DNA of 7,261 nt from an uncultured Bacillaceae bacterium (GCA_937958375.1 CALGNY010000099.1:1-7261); one strand, 5' to 3'. Numbered from the stretch's first letter, positions 1 through 5,956 are shown. The notes: generated by a model not told the origin, from the letters alone. Numbers and translations: made by a program.

Positions 1-276
1 GTCGCACTGATTGGCGGGAAAGTCGTTGGCACGATCGGTGGTGTCGTGAATAAAGATGAAAGTAGCGAGATCTATGTTTTTTATGTAGATGAAAAGCATC
101 GCTATCAGGGAATCGGAGCTAAGCTTTTGGAGGCATTTACGGATGAACATAAAAAGCACGGTGCGAATGTGCAATATGCTTCCGTTCAGGAAGGGAACGA
201 GCTTGGCATACCTTTCTATCTATCTAAAGGATTCCGGAAAGGTGAAAAGAACAATCGTTATTGGCGATTTATATGA
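1..276 (+). CDS. GNAT family N-acetyltransferase, 5'-truncated
   Basis: This is the C-terminal 91 residues of a GNAT-fold acetyltransferase, which transfers an acetyl group from acetyl-CoA to an amine. The frame is open to the first base of the window, so the true start lies to the left; the GTG at 46 is inside the domain and is not the start. The visible part has a beta strand with Gly-rich turn (GGKVVGTIGG, fragment residues 5-14), then strand IYVFYVDEKHR leading into motif A, RYQGIG (residues 34-39), which binds the acetyl-CoA pyrophosphate. The end carries the usual PFYLSKGF segment (Tyr followed by GF), where the Tyr often acts as general acid. The substrate cannot be told. No terminator is evident in the 150 bases after the stop. 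Family call is firm; function is open. Confidence 0.85.
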   Translation, partial: VALIGGKVVGTIGGVVNKDESSEIYVFYVDEKHRYQGIGAKLLEAFTDEHKKHGANVQYASVQEGNELGIPFYLSKGFRKGEKNNRYWRFI

Positions 277-376
277 TTTCTCGATAAGCTAGTGTTCTCA
301 CCGCCATATGCCTTCCAAAAAAGAACTTAATGCTGATGAGACCCCATCGAACTTATTATTTAACGAAAATTCAGTA

Positions 377-405
377 TTCCTAATCGCATAAAGTAAGGCT
401 ATAAT
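377..405 (+). promoter_or_regulatory. Putative sigma-A promoter of the kinase-regulator operon
   Basis: A perfect -10 hexamer TATAAT lies at 400-405. At 17 bp upstream is TTCCTA (377-382), which matches the -35 consensus at only three of six positions, and there is no TG extension. The implied start of transcription is near 412, about 17 nt before the kinase ATG, leaving room for the SD-like GAGGAAG (415-421). A weak -35 with a perfect -10 would suit basal or activator-assisted expression of a two-component system. The rest of the 277-428 gap shows no gene or clear terminator. Confidence 0.5.
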
Positions 406-428
406 GAGGGCAGAGAGGAAGTGGACGC

Positions 429-1370
429 ATGCTTTACGTTGCCCTCATTTTATTATTGCTCATATGCATCGGCTTGGCGGTATATCTACGAATCTATAAA
501 AAACAGATCAGAGAAATCAGCAATCAATTGGATTTCATTTCAAAGAATCATTCATTTAAATTCATTCAAACGCAAATCAAACCAGATGAAGTGTATCAAT
601 TGATTGAGCGGTGCAATAGCCTCCTGCGCGAAAAAAGAGAGTTGCATCAGGAATTCATTAAGAAAAACGATGAAATCAATGGCACGATCGTGAATCTATC
701 ACACGATATACGAACCCCTTTGACTTCACTGGATGGCTATTTACAGTTGGCTGACCGATCCGAAGATCTCAACGAGCAATCGCATTACATTACACTGGCT
801 CAAACGCGGATCAAGCAAATTACGAAACTTGTGGATGAGCTATTTTTATACACCAAACTTCAAAACACCGATTATCAGTTGGATATAGATCCAATCAATG
901 TAGTTCATTTATTAAGCAAAAATCTCTTTACGTTCGTTGACGAGCTCTCCATGAAAGGAAAAGAGCCTGATGTTTCCTTGCCGGATGCACCTGTAAGAAT
1001 CGAGGGGAATGAAGGTGCGCTTGAAAGGGTGTTTGAGAATATCATCCGAAATTACCTGATTCATGGGAAGGACCATCTTTCGATCAACTATGAGAACAAG
1101 GAAGACCAGTTCGTGATTCATTTTACGAATTTGGTAGACCGGGAGCAGCTAATCAATTTTGAGAAAATATTTATCCGATTTTATAAAGAAGATCCTTCAC
1201 GAACGAGCCACTCTTCTGGTCTGGGTCTATCGATTGTCCAATCGTTGATGGAAAAGATGAACGGATCCGTTCTCGCTTCGTTGGACGATGACCGATTCCG
1301 TATTAGCTTGGTTTTTCAAAAGTCAATAAGGGGGACGACAGATGAAGCAACCGAACATCCTGGTTATTGA
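429..1370 (+). CDS. Sensor histidine kinase with a single N-terminal membrane segment
   Basis: A 313-residue membrane-bound histidine kinase that would phosphorylate the response regulator encoded next to it. Residues about 3-20 form one hydrophobic helix followed by the basic stretch RIYKKQIR, so the N terminus is predicted outside and everything else in the cytoplasm; there is no extracytoplasmic sensor domain. A helical linker (about 21-85) leads to the dimerisation/phosphoacceptor H-box LSHDIRTPLTS with phosphoacceptor His92. The ATPase part has an N-box (ENIIRN, Asn204 and Asn208) and a G-box SSGLGLSI (262-269). The usual DxGxG (G1) motif between them is not recognisable; FTNLVDREQ (232-240) occupies that place, a variation I associate with kinases found beside BcrA-like transporters. 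The start at 429 has GAGGAAG about 7 nt upstream. The 3' end overlaps the regulator gene by 29 nt, implying co-translation. The signal sensed is not shown; a cell-envelope antimicrobial is the context-based guess. Confidence 0.93.
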   Translation: MLYVALILLLLICIGLAVYLRIYKKQIREISNQLDFISKNHSFKFIQTQIKPDEVYQLIERCNSLLREKRELHQEFIKKNDEINGTIVNLSHDIRTPLTSLDGYLQLADRSEDLNEQSHYITLAQTRIKQITKLVDELFLYTKLQNTDYQLDIDPINVVHLLSKNLFTFVDELSMKGKEPDVSLPDAPVRIEGNEGALERVFENIIRNYLIHGKDHLSINYENKEDQFVIHFTNLVDREQLINFEKIFIRFYKEDPSRTSHSSGLGLSIVQSLMEKMNGSVLASLDDDRFRISLVFQKSIRGTTDEATEHPGY

Positions 1371-2025
1371 AGACGATGAACACATCAATCACATTATTTC
1401 AGACGTTTTGGAAAAAGAGAATTACCTGTGCACCAAGGCGTTTTCCGGAAGCGAAGGGAAAATGAATTTGATCCACCAGACATTCGATTTAATTATCCTT
1501 GACTTGATGTTGCCGGGTTTATCGGGTGAACAGTTAATGAAGGAAATGCGAGAGGAATTGAAAATCGGCACGCCAGTCATTGTGTTGTCGGCGAAAGAAG
1601 AATTGAATCATAAGTTGAATTTATTTGAGCTTGGAGCCGATGATTATGTGACCAAACCGTTTGAAGTGGAAGAATTGTTAGCTCGAGTGAACGTGCAATT
1701 GAAACGATTATCAAATTCCGAGTCGGCCAGTCAGTACAGGCATAAGCAGCTCGTATTGGATACGAAAAAAATGAGTGTCTATGTCGATGAAAATGAATTG
1801 AGCCTGACCAAACAGGAGTATAAAATCATTGAACTGTTGATGAAAAATCCGACTCAAGTATTCACAAAGCAAGATTTATATGAACTTGCCTGGGAAGATA
1901 CATACATTGGTGAAGATAAAACGATTGCCGTGCACATCAGCAATATTCGCAATAAAATCAAACGATATAGCGATGAGAGTTACATTGATACCGTTTGGGG
2001 AATCGGTTTTCGGTTAAGTACATAA
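1342..2025 (+). CDS. OmpR/PhoB-family response regulator
   Basis: A 227-residue transcription factor with an N-terminal receiver domain and a C-terminal winged-helix DNA-binding domain. Receiver landmarks are all present: acidic pair Asp11-Asp12, phosphoacceptor Asp54 in LIILDLMLPG, Ser83 in VIVLSAK, and Lys105 in the YVTKPF segment. The effector domain (about 130-227) shows the typical LTKQEYKIIELLMKNP helix, the recognition-helix region VHISNIRNKI and the final hairpin VWGIGFRL. The ATG at 1342 sits 7 nt after AAGGGGG (1328-1334), inside the kinase reading frame, so the two are expected to be made in balance. The length is normal and no catalytic residue is missing. Its likely target is the ABC transporter promoter region immediately downstream, beyond a terminator; that link is inferred from gene order. 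Confidence 0.96.
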   Translation: MKQPNILVIEDDEHINHIISDVLEKENYLCTKAFSGSEGKMNLIHQTFDLIILDLMLPGLSGEQLMKEMREELKIGTPVIVLSAKEELNHKLNLFELGADDYVTKPFEVEELLARVNVQLKRLSNSESASQYRHKQLVLDTKKMSVYVDENELSLTKQEYKIIELLMKNPTQVFTKQDLYELAWEDTYIGEDKTIAVHISNIRNKIKRYSDESYIDTVWGIGFRLST

Positions 2026-2036
2026 TTGGTTTTTCC

Positions 2037-2064
2037 AGCTCGCCGGTTGGCGGGTTTTTTCTTT
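2037..2064 (+). terminator. Rho-independent terminator after the regulator gene
   Basis: The stem CTCGCC (2039-2044) pairs with GGCGGG (2049-2054) around a GGTT loop, with one internal G-U pair, and two weaker pairs extend it outward. Six T's follow at 2055-2060, then CTTT. It starts 11 bases after the regulator stop. It would separate the regulatory genes from the transporter genes, so the latter need their own promoter or read-through. Confidence 0.85.
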
Positions 2065-2068
2065 ATAC

Positions 2069-2113
2069 TTTCTTAATAATTTCTTTGCGATTTGTTAGTG
2101 ACTGTTTGTTAAT
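2069..2113 (+). promoter_or_regulatory. Candidate operator: repeated TTTSTTAAT-like boxes upstream of the ABC genes
   Basis: Three similar boxes lie between the terminator and the transporter start: TTTCTTAAT (2069-2077), TTTGTTAGT (2091-2099) and TTTGTTAAT (2105-2113). Their start-to-start distances are 22 and 14 bp. OmpR-type regulators bind direct repeats, so these are plausible sites for the adjacent response regulator. The region is T-rich, which makes chance similarity likelier. No convincing -35/-10 pair was found here; TATACT (2064-2069) is the best -10-like match but has no -35. The transporter promoter is therefore either weak and activator-dependent or not identified. Confidence 0.35.
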
Positions 2114-2137
2114 TTGGTTGTAAAGGAGGCGTGATTC

Positions 2138-3064
2138 ATGTCACAAGCGATAATTGAGGTCAATCAACTGACCAAACGTTTCAAATCGAACGTAGCTGTG
2201 GAGAAAGTAGACTTTCAAATTGAAAGGGGAGATATCTTCGGCCTGATCGGTCAAAATGGGGCTGGGAAATCGACACTATTGAAGATGATTGGCGGGTTGA
2301 TGTATCCAACAGCAGGTGACATCCATCTGTTTGATCGAACCGTAGAAGGGAATCATCCCTATTTTGAACGGATGGGTCTGTTAATTGAGGATGCCGGGTT
2401 GTTTCCGTCTTATTCGGCTTATGAGAATTTAGATTTGATTGCCATTTCTTATGGACTTAAGGATCGGAAAAACCATATTTATGATTTGCTGGATCTCGTC
2501 GGATTGGAACGGACGAATAAAAAGAAGGTCCGGAATTTTTCAATGGGAATGAAACAGCGGCTTGGCATTGCAGCTGCATTATTGGGGAGTCCTGACGTTT
2601 TAATTTTGGATGAGCCGATTAATGGATTGGATCCACAAGGTATTTCAGATATCAGGGAATTGATTTTAAAGCTGAATCAATCCGGAATGACAATCATTCT
2701 TTCCAGTCATATTTTAGAAGAATTATCGAAAGTGGCCACCAAGTATGCCATCCTGCATGAAGGTAAAATCATGGAAATCAACACAAAAGATGAGCTGTTA
2801 TCGAAATGCGAGGAACGGATTGAATTAGAGGTCGATGATGCGAAAGTAGTCATCCCTGTTTTGGAAAATCGGTTGAATGTCCGTGATTATAAAGTGATTG
2901 ATGACCAAACAGTTTATGTGTATGACACCCATGTCCAGTCACAGCAAATCGTCAATGTGCTAGTGGAGGAGAAGATGGCGGTGCATTCAATTTCAAAACA
3001 TAAGCAAAGCCTCGAACAATATTTCTTGGAACGGACGGGAAGCAGAGGTGTTACCTATGCTTAA
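2138..3064 (+). CDS. BcrA-like ABC transporter ATP-binding protein (antimicrobial peptide resistance type)
   Basis: A 308-residue ATPase subunit that would power export or removal of a membrane-active compound with the permease encoded next. In order it shows Walker A GQNGAGKST (38-46), a Q-loop position filled by Glu84 (LLIEDAG) rather than Gln, signature NFSMGMKQR (133-141) in place of LSGGQ, Walker B VLILDEP (154-160), D-loop GLDP (163-166) and the switch His191 in LSSHIL. The C-terminal approximately 90 residues form an accessory domain typical of the BcrA/DrrA group. Glu at the Q-loop ('E-loop') is known from lantibiotic-immunity ATPases of the LanF type. The start is secure: AAAGGAGG (2122-2129) lies 8 nt before the ATG. 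The stop overlaps the permease start by 8 nt. Length and architecture resemble BcrA. The substrate is unknown; bacitracin, a lantibiotic or a related peptide is inferred from family and the adjacent two-component system. Confidence 0.93.
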   Translation: MSQAIIEVNQLTKRFKSNVAVEKVDFQIERGDIFGLIGQNGAGKSTLLKMIGGLMYPTAGDIHLFDRTVEGNHPYFERMGLLIEDAGLFPSYSAYENLDLIAISYGLKDRKNHIYDLLDLVGLERTNKKKVRNFSMGMKQRLGIAAALLGSPDVLILDEPINGLDPQGISDIRELILKLNQSGMTIILSSHILEELSKVATKYAILHEGKIMEINTKDELLSKCEERIELEVDDAKVVIPVLENRLNVRDYKVIDDQTVYVYDTHVQSQQIVNVLVEEKMAVHSISKHKQSLEQYFLERTGSRGVTYA

Positions 3065-3815
3065 TATCCTTAAAATGGACCTCCACCGGTTTTTGACAAA
3101 TAAAGTGTTGTATCTGATGTTGCTCATTTATACGGCCTTCCAAATCTTTGGCATTTTTATGATGAAGCAATATCCGGTTGAATATGATGGTGTGCCGGTG
3201 AGCTCGTTGAATGCGAGTGAATTTATCCAAGTCGGATTGGCGCAAACACCTTCTTGGGTGTTGTTGTACGTAACCGTGTTTGCTGTATATTTTTATATGA
3301 GTGAGTTGAATTCCGGATTTTACAAAAACTATGTATCGATGGAAGGTGCCCGGATTCATTCGGTCTTGTCGAAAGTATTCATTCTTGGGCTGTTTACGCT
3401 GTTCATTATGCTGACGATGGTCATTTCCGATTTTATCGGAAGGAATATTTTCTTTGGCCATGCTAGCCTTGGAGACGTCGGATACTTTATGAAAGTGTTT
3501 TTTGGACAGTTTGCACTTCATTGGGCCTTTTCCGTGGTCGTTTTGCTTCTTACGATGTTAACCAAAAATGCGATTGTCAGTTTGGGAATCGGTGTAGCCA
3601 TCGCGCTGAATGTCCCTGGAATGGTCATTGAAACATTCGACACCCTCATTGACGGTATCAACGTATCTCAGTTCATGTTAATCAATACAGTCAAAACGAT
3701 CAGAGACTTTCATGACATCAGTGAAGTCATCCATGTGGCAAGCGTCGCGATCATCTATCTGGTTTTGTTTTCGTTCATCGCGGTCAGATACAAAGTAAAA
3801 GAGGATTTGAGATAA
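3057..3815 (+). CDS. ABC-2 type permease, BcrB-like, six membrane segments
   Basis: The membrane partner of the preceding ATPase, 252 residues. Six hydrophobic segments are visible at about 18-36, 66-82, 104-126, 151-168, 172-193 and 225-243, with a basic C-terminal tail. The stretch SELNSGFYKNYVS (about 82-94) after the second helix corresponds to the cytoplasmic coupling region common in ABC-2 permeases. I chose the ATG at 3057 rather than the in-frame GTG at 3048 because AGAGGTG (3044-3050) is correctly spaced from the ATG and would itself contain the GTG. The start overlaps the ATPase stop by 8 nt, indicating coupled translation. Only one permease gene is present, as in BcrAB-type pairs, whereas LanFEG systems have two. 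No terminator with a T-tract follows, so read-through into the hydrolase is possible. Confidence 0.88.
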   Translation: MLNILKMDLHRFLTNKVLYLMLLIYTAFQIFGIFMMKQYPVEYDGVPVSSLNASEFIQVGLAQTPSWVLLYVTVFAVYFYMSELNSGFYKNYVSMEGARIHSVLSKVFILGLFTLFIMLTMVISDFIGRNIFFGHASLGDVGYFMKVFFGQFALHWAFSVVVLLLTMLTKNAIVSLGIGVAIALNVPGMVIETFDTLIDGINVSQFMLINTVKTIRDFHDISEVIHVASVAIIYLVLFSFIAVRYKVKEDLR

Positions 3816-3847
3816 CACATTTGTTTATCGAAAAGGGGAATTCGTAT

Positions 3848-3897
3848 CCACCATCGAATAAGAATAGTAAGGGTGTCTATAAGCTTTCGATGGGTGG
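3848..3897 (+). promoter_or_regulatory. Hairpin reaching into the hydrolase ribosome-binding region
   Basis: CCATCGAA (3851-3858) pairs perfectly with TTCGATGG (3886-3893). After a single bulged G (3894), CCA (3848-3850) pairs with TGG (3895-3897), giving an 11-bp stem and a 27-nt loop. The 3' arm runs into GGGGAGA (3896-3902), the only SD-like sequence before the hydrolase ATG at 3905. No T-tract follows, so it is not a terminator. It could lower translation or be a refolding element. The pairing is seen directly; the function is inferred. Confidence 0.4.
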
Positions 3898-3904
3898 GGA
3901 GAAA

Positions 3905-4876
3905 ATGAGTAAAGAAGACTTCCAATTGAAAGAGTATGTCCAAATCGATGGACATCAGCATGGTATGATTATTGAGGGTCAAAATAAAGAAAATCCAGTG
4001 GTTTTATTTTTACATGGTGGTCCAGGGTTTCCGGCGTATCCAATGATCAAAGCATCCGGGTTGGAGTGGACGAAGTACGTAACCGTTTGTTATTGGGACC
4101 AACGGGGAGCAGGTATGTCGTTCAATTCAAAAACCCAAGGGCCGTTGACAGTTGAGCGATATATCAAGGATACGCTTGCGATCACTGAATATGTGAAAGA
4201 AAAGTTGAACAAGGAAAAAATTTATTTGATGGGTCATTCATGGGGATCCTTTCTTGGGAGTCTTGTCGCAAGTAAATACCCTGAGCATTATAGCGCTTAT
4301 ATCGGAACGGGACAGTTGGGTAGATTTAAGGAATCCAATCAGGAAACCATACAATTTTTGCTCGATACGGCGATTACGAGAGGGGATCAAAAGGCAGCAA
4401 AAATGATCGGAGACATCGATTTTGATGAAAATTTTTATGTGAACCGAGATTACCAGAAGGTGTTGAGTCGTTATTTAATGAAATATGGCGGTGGAATGAA
4501 GCGGAAAAATTATTCGATGTCCAAAGCATTAAAAGAGGTCTTCCGGTGCAAACCGTATACATGGAAAGAGAAATTCAATATACCGCGTGGAAGTTTGCTA
4601 TCCTACCAAGCTGTTGGAGAGACGTTGGCGAAAACAGATTTAGCAAAACGAACACCGCGATTTGAGATTCCGGTGTACATCTTACAAGGAGCTTACGATT
4701 ATCAGACCACCTGCAATGAAGCCAAGCGATTCTATGAAAATATCGAGGCACCTGACAAACAGTTCTTCTTGTTTGAGGACTGTGCACATACGCCATTCAT
4801 TGAGGACCAAAAACGTTTTATGGATATACTAATCAATAGAATTTTGGTGGGACCGAGTGTTGTTGTGGGAAGTTAA
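3905..4876 (+). CDS. Alpha/beta-hydrolase, proline iminopeptidase-like (peptidase S33 group)
   Basis: A 323-residue soluble serine hydrolase with no signal peptide or membrane segment. The oxyanion-hole motif HGGPG is at 37-41, followed by YWDQRGAGMS (63-72), both hallmarks of the proline iminopeptidase group. The nucleophile elbow is GHSWGS with Ser112; the likely acid is Asp265 (LQGAYDYQT) and the base His295 (CAHTPF). Residues of about 140-250 form the variable cap that sets substrate choice. The ATG at 3905 is preferred over an in-frame TTG at 3821 and ATG at 3890: it alone has an SD-like GGGGAG just upstream, though the spacing is short (about 3 nt). It lies 89 nt after the permease and 25 nt before the methyltransferase, so it is probably co-transcribed with the latter. 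Members of this family cleave N-terminal residues, esters or amides; the actual substrate is not evident. Confidence 0.9.
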   Translation: MSKEDFQLKEYVQIDGHQHGMIIEGQNKENPVVLFLHGGPGFPAYPMIKASGLEWTKYVTVCYWDQRGAGMSFNSKTQGPLTVERYIKDTLAITEYVKEKLNKEKIYLMGHSWGSFLGSLVASKYPEHYSAYIGTGQLGRFKESNQETIQFLLDTAITRGDQKAAKMIGDIDFDENFYVNRDYQKVLSRYLMKYGGGMKRKNYSMSKALKEVFRCKPYTWKEKFNIPRGSLLSYQAVGETLAKTDLAKRTPRFEIPVYILQGAYDYQTTCNEAKRFYENIEAPDKQFFLFEDCAHTPFIEDQKRFMDILINRILVGPSVVVGS

Positions 4877-4901
4877 TTTTAAGTAAGAAAGGAATCATTC
4901 A

Positions 4902-5765
4902 ATGACATCCAAAGAAAAGAGTGCGCAGTTGATTGACCGACATGCTCATAAACTTCGATGCCCAATTTGCCACGGATCATTACAGGTTATTGAATTAAGA
5001 AAAGTCGTTTGTGAAAATAACCATTCCTTTGACCTAGCGAAACAAGGGTATGTTAATTTTCTAAATCGGCCAGTCACGAGTCAATATAATCGAGAACTTT
5101 TTCTCTCTAGACAAAAGATAATTACCGAATCCGATTTGTATCAATCCTTACATGCTGAAATTGTAGATATTTTGAAGCGTAGGATGGCAGAATTGGACAT
5201 CATCCTGGATGCTGGATGTGGAGAGGGTTCACATTTACAACAGATTGTGAACGAGTTGGATGGACCAGTCACAGGAGTGGGGTTAGATATCTCCAAAGAA
5301 GGTATAAAACTGGCTGCTGGTTCATACAAGTCGGCTATTTGGTTTGTCGGGGATCTAGCCAACTTACCGATGGCTGACCAATCGAACGATGTCATTTTAA
5401 ATATCCTTTCGCCGGCAAACTATGAAGAATTCAAAAGAGTGTTGAAGCCGGATGGAATCATCATGAAGGTAGTTCCTCGAGACCATTATCTCCGTGAACT
5501 TCGGCAAGCTGTCGGCAAAGAAAATGAGACATCGGATTCTACGGTTAAGCTATTTAAGCAACATTTTGATCTAGTAGACCATATTGAACTAAACGAGAAA
5601 ATCAAGTTGGATCAAACACAGCTGAATGATTTGGTTAAAATGGCTCCGCTCGCTTGGAATGCCTCCCCAGAACAAGTTCATCGATTTACAAGTCAAGAAA
5701 CCGCTGATATCACAGTTGATTTGGATCTGTTAGTTGGCAGAATAAAACTGCCACCTCGCGGGTAA
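4902..5765 (+). CDS. rlmA: 23S rRNA (guanine-N1)-methyltransferase, RlmA type
   Basis: A 287-residue SAM-dependent enzyme of the RlmA family, which methylates N1 of a guanine in hairpin 35 of 23S rRNA (G745 in Gram-negatives, G748 in many Gram-positives, the latter linked to tylosin tolerance in TlrB). The N-terminal zinc site is clear: CPIC (Cys20, Cys23) and CENNH (Cys37, His41), followed by the family's FDLAKQGYVNFL segment (43-54). SAM-binding motif I is LDAGCGEG (102-109), motif II GLDIS (127-131), and the NILSPANYEEFKRVLKPDG region (167-185) is typical of the family. AAAGGA (4888-4893) is 8 nt before the ATG. It probably shares a transcript with the hydrolase. The last residues (KLPPRG) look like a short added tail, and the stop is immediately followed by the first 21-bp repeat. 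Which of the two target guanines is used cannot be told. Confidence 0.88.
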   Translation: MTSKEKSAQLIDRHAHKLRCPICHGSLQVIELRKVVCENNHSFDLAKQGYVNFLNRPVTSQYNRELFLSRQKIITESDLYQSLHAEIVDILKRRMAELDIILDAGCGEGSHLQQIVNELDGPVTGVGLDISKEGIKLAAGSYKSAIWFVGDLANLPMADQSNDVILNILSPANYEEFKRVLKPDGIIMKVVPRDHYLRELRQAVGKENETSDSTVKLFKQHFDLVDHIELNEKIKLDQTQLNDLVKMAPLAWNASPEQVHRFTSQETADITVDLDLLVGRIKLPPRG

Positions 5766-5906
5766 CCGTGCAATAATCAGTCCAAGCCGTGCAAATATCT
5801 CGGGATGCCGCGCAATTATGACGTTAAGCCGTGCAATCTTCTCGAGAAGCCGCGCAATTATCTTGCGAAGCCGTGCAAATCTTCCCGATAGCCGTGCAAT
5901 CATCAT
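5730..5906 (-). CDS. Candidate 58-residue heptad-repeat peptide read from the 21-bp array
   Basis: The minus strand is open from an ATG at 5906-5904 to a stop at 5732-5730. The product would be a basic, amphipathic peptide built from seven-residue repeats: MMIAR, LSGRFAR, LRKIIAR, LLEKIAR, LNVIIAR, HPEIFAR, LGLIIAR, then a non-repetitive tail LPARWQFYSAN. Supporting a gene: AGGTGG on the minus strand (within 5912-5920) is 5 nt upstream of the ATG, and a promoter-like pair lies further up. The two sequence variants of the core differ only in the third base of the Ala codon (GCA or GCG). Against: any 21-bp array without a stop stays open on that strand, and the end overlaps the methyltransferase gene antisense by 36 nt. 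It should be treated as possible, not established. Confidence 0.28.
   Translation of the reverse strand: MMIARLSGRFARLRKIIARLLEKIARLNVIIARHPEIFARLGLIIARLPARWQFYSAN
5735..5753 (+). other. Small hairpin at the 3' end of the methyltransferase gene
   Basis: TGGCAG (5735-5740) pairs perfectly with CTGCCA (5748-5753) around the loop AATAAAA. It lies inside the coding sequence, 10 bases before the stop codon, and has no T-tract after it, so it is not a standard terminator. It might protect the 3' end of the message. The pairing is direct; any role is speculative. Confidence 0.3.
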
Positions 5907-5912
5907 GTTTAC
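5766..5912. repeat. Array of seven direct repeats with an exact 21-bp period, core CCGYGCAA
   Basis: Seven consecutive units begin at 5766, 5787, 5808, 5829, 5850, 5871 and 5892, with no slip in phase. Each opens with CCGTGCAA (units 1, 2, 4, 6, 7) or CCGCGCAA (units 3, 5) and mostly ends in AAG or a near match; the 12-13 bases between vary. Unit 4 contains the perfect 12-bp palindrome CTTCTCGAGAAG (5838-5849); units 2 and 5 contain shorter ones. The array starts on the base after the methyltransferase stop and ends shortly before a promoter region. The period equals two DNA helical turns and seven codons. Read on the minus strand, each unit encodes a heptad of the form L-x-x-x-I/F-A-R. The cores are too short and too close for a CRISPR array. 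Function unknown. Confidence 0.93.
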
Positions 5913-5926
5913 CACCTACCCATCCA

Positions 5927-5956
5927 TAAACAGTCATGATATGCTAGAAATATAAT
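5927..5956 (+). promoter_or_regulatory. Putative sigma-A promoter for the membrane protein gene
   Basis: TATAAT (5951-5956) is a perfect -10. At 18 bp upstream is TAAACA (5927-5932), four of six matches to TTGACA. Transcription would begin near 5963, giving a leader of about 36 nt with AGAAGG and TAGGA (5982-5992) before the ATG at 5999. It lies just right of the repeat array, so the array sits between two transcription units. Confidence 0.5.

Noticed and set aside
46..276. GTG at 46 as the start of a 76-residue protein
   Set aside because: The frame stays open to base 1 and the upstream residues fit the GNAT fold; the gene is truncated by the window edge.
3051..3521. A 156-codon minus-strand frame opposite the permease
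   Set aside because: It lies entirely antisense to a well-supported membrane protein gene, its translation resembles no known fold, and it has no promoter or SD that I can see.
3821..3904. TTG at 3821 as the hydrolase start
   Set aside because: It has no SD sequence, and the added 28 residues do not resemble the family's N terminus; ATG 3905 has an SD-like sequence.
5735..5753. Terminator for the methyltransferase
   Set aside because: The hairpin is inside the coding sequence and no T-tract follows.
5766..5912. CRISPR array
   Set aside because: The conserved part is only 8-9 bases and the variable part 12-13; CRISPR repeats and spacers are each over 20 bases, and no cas gene is present.
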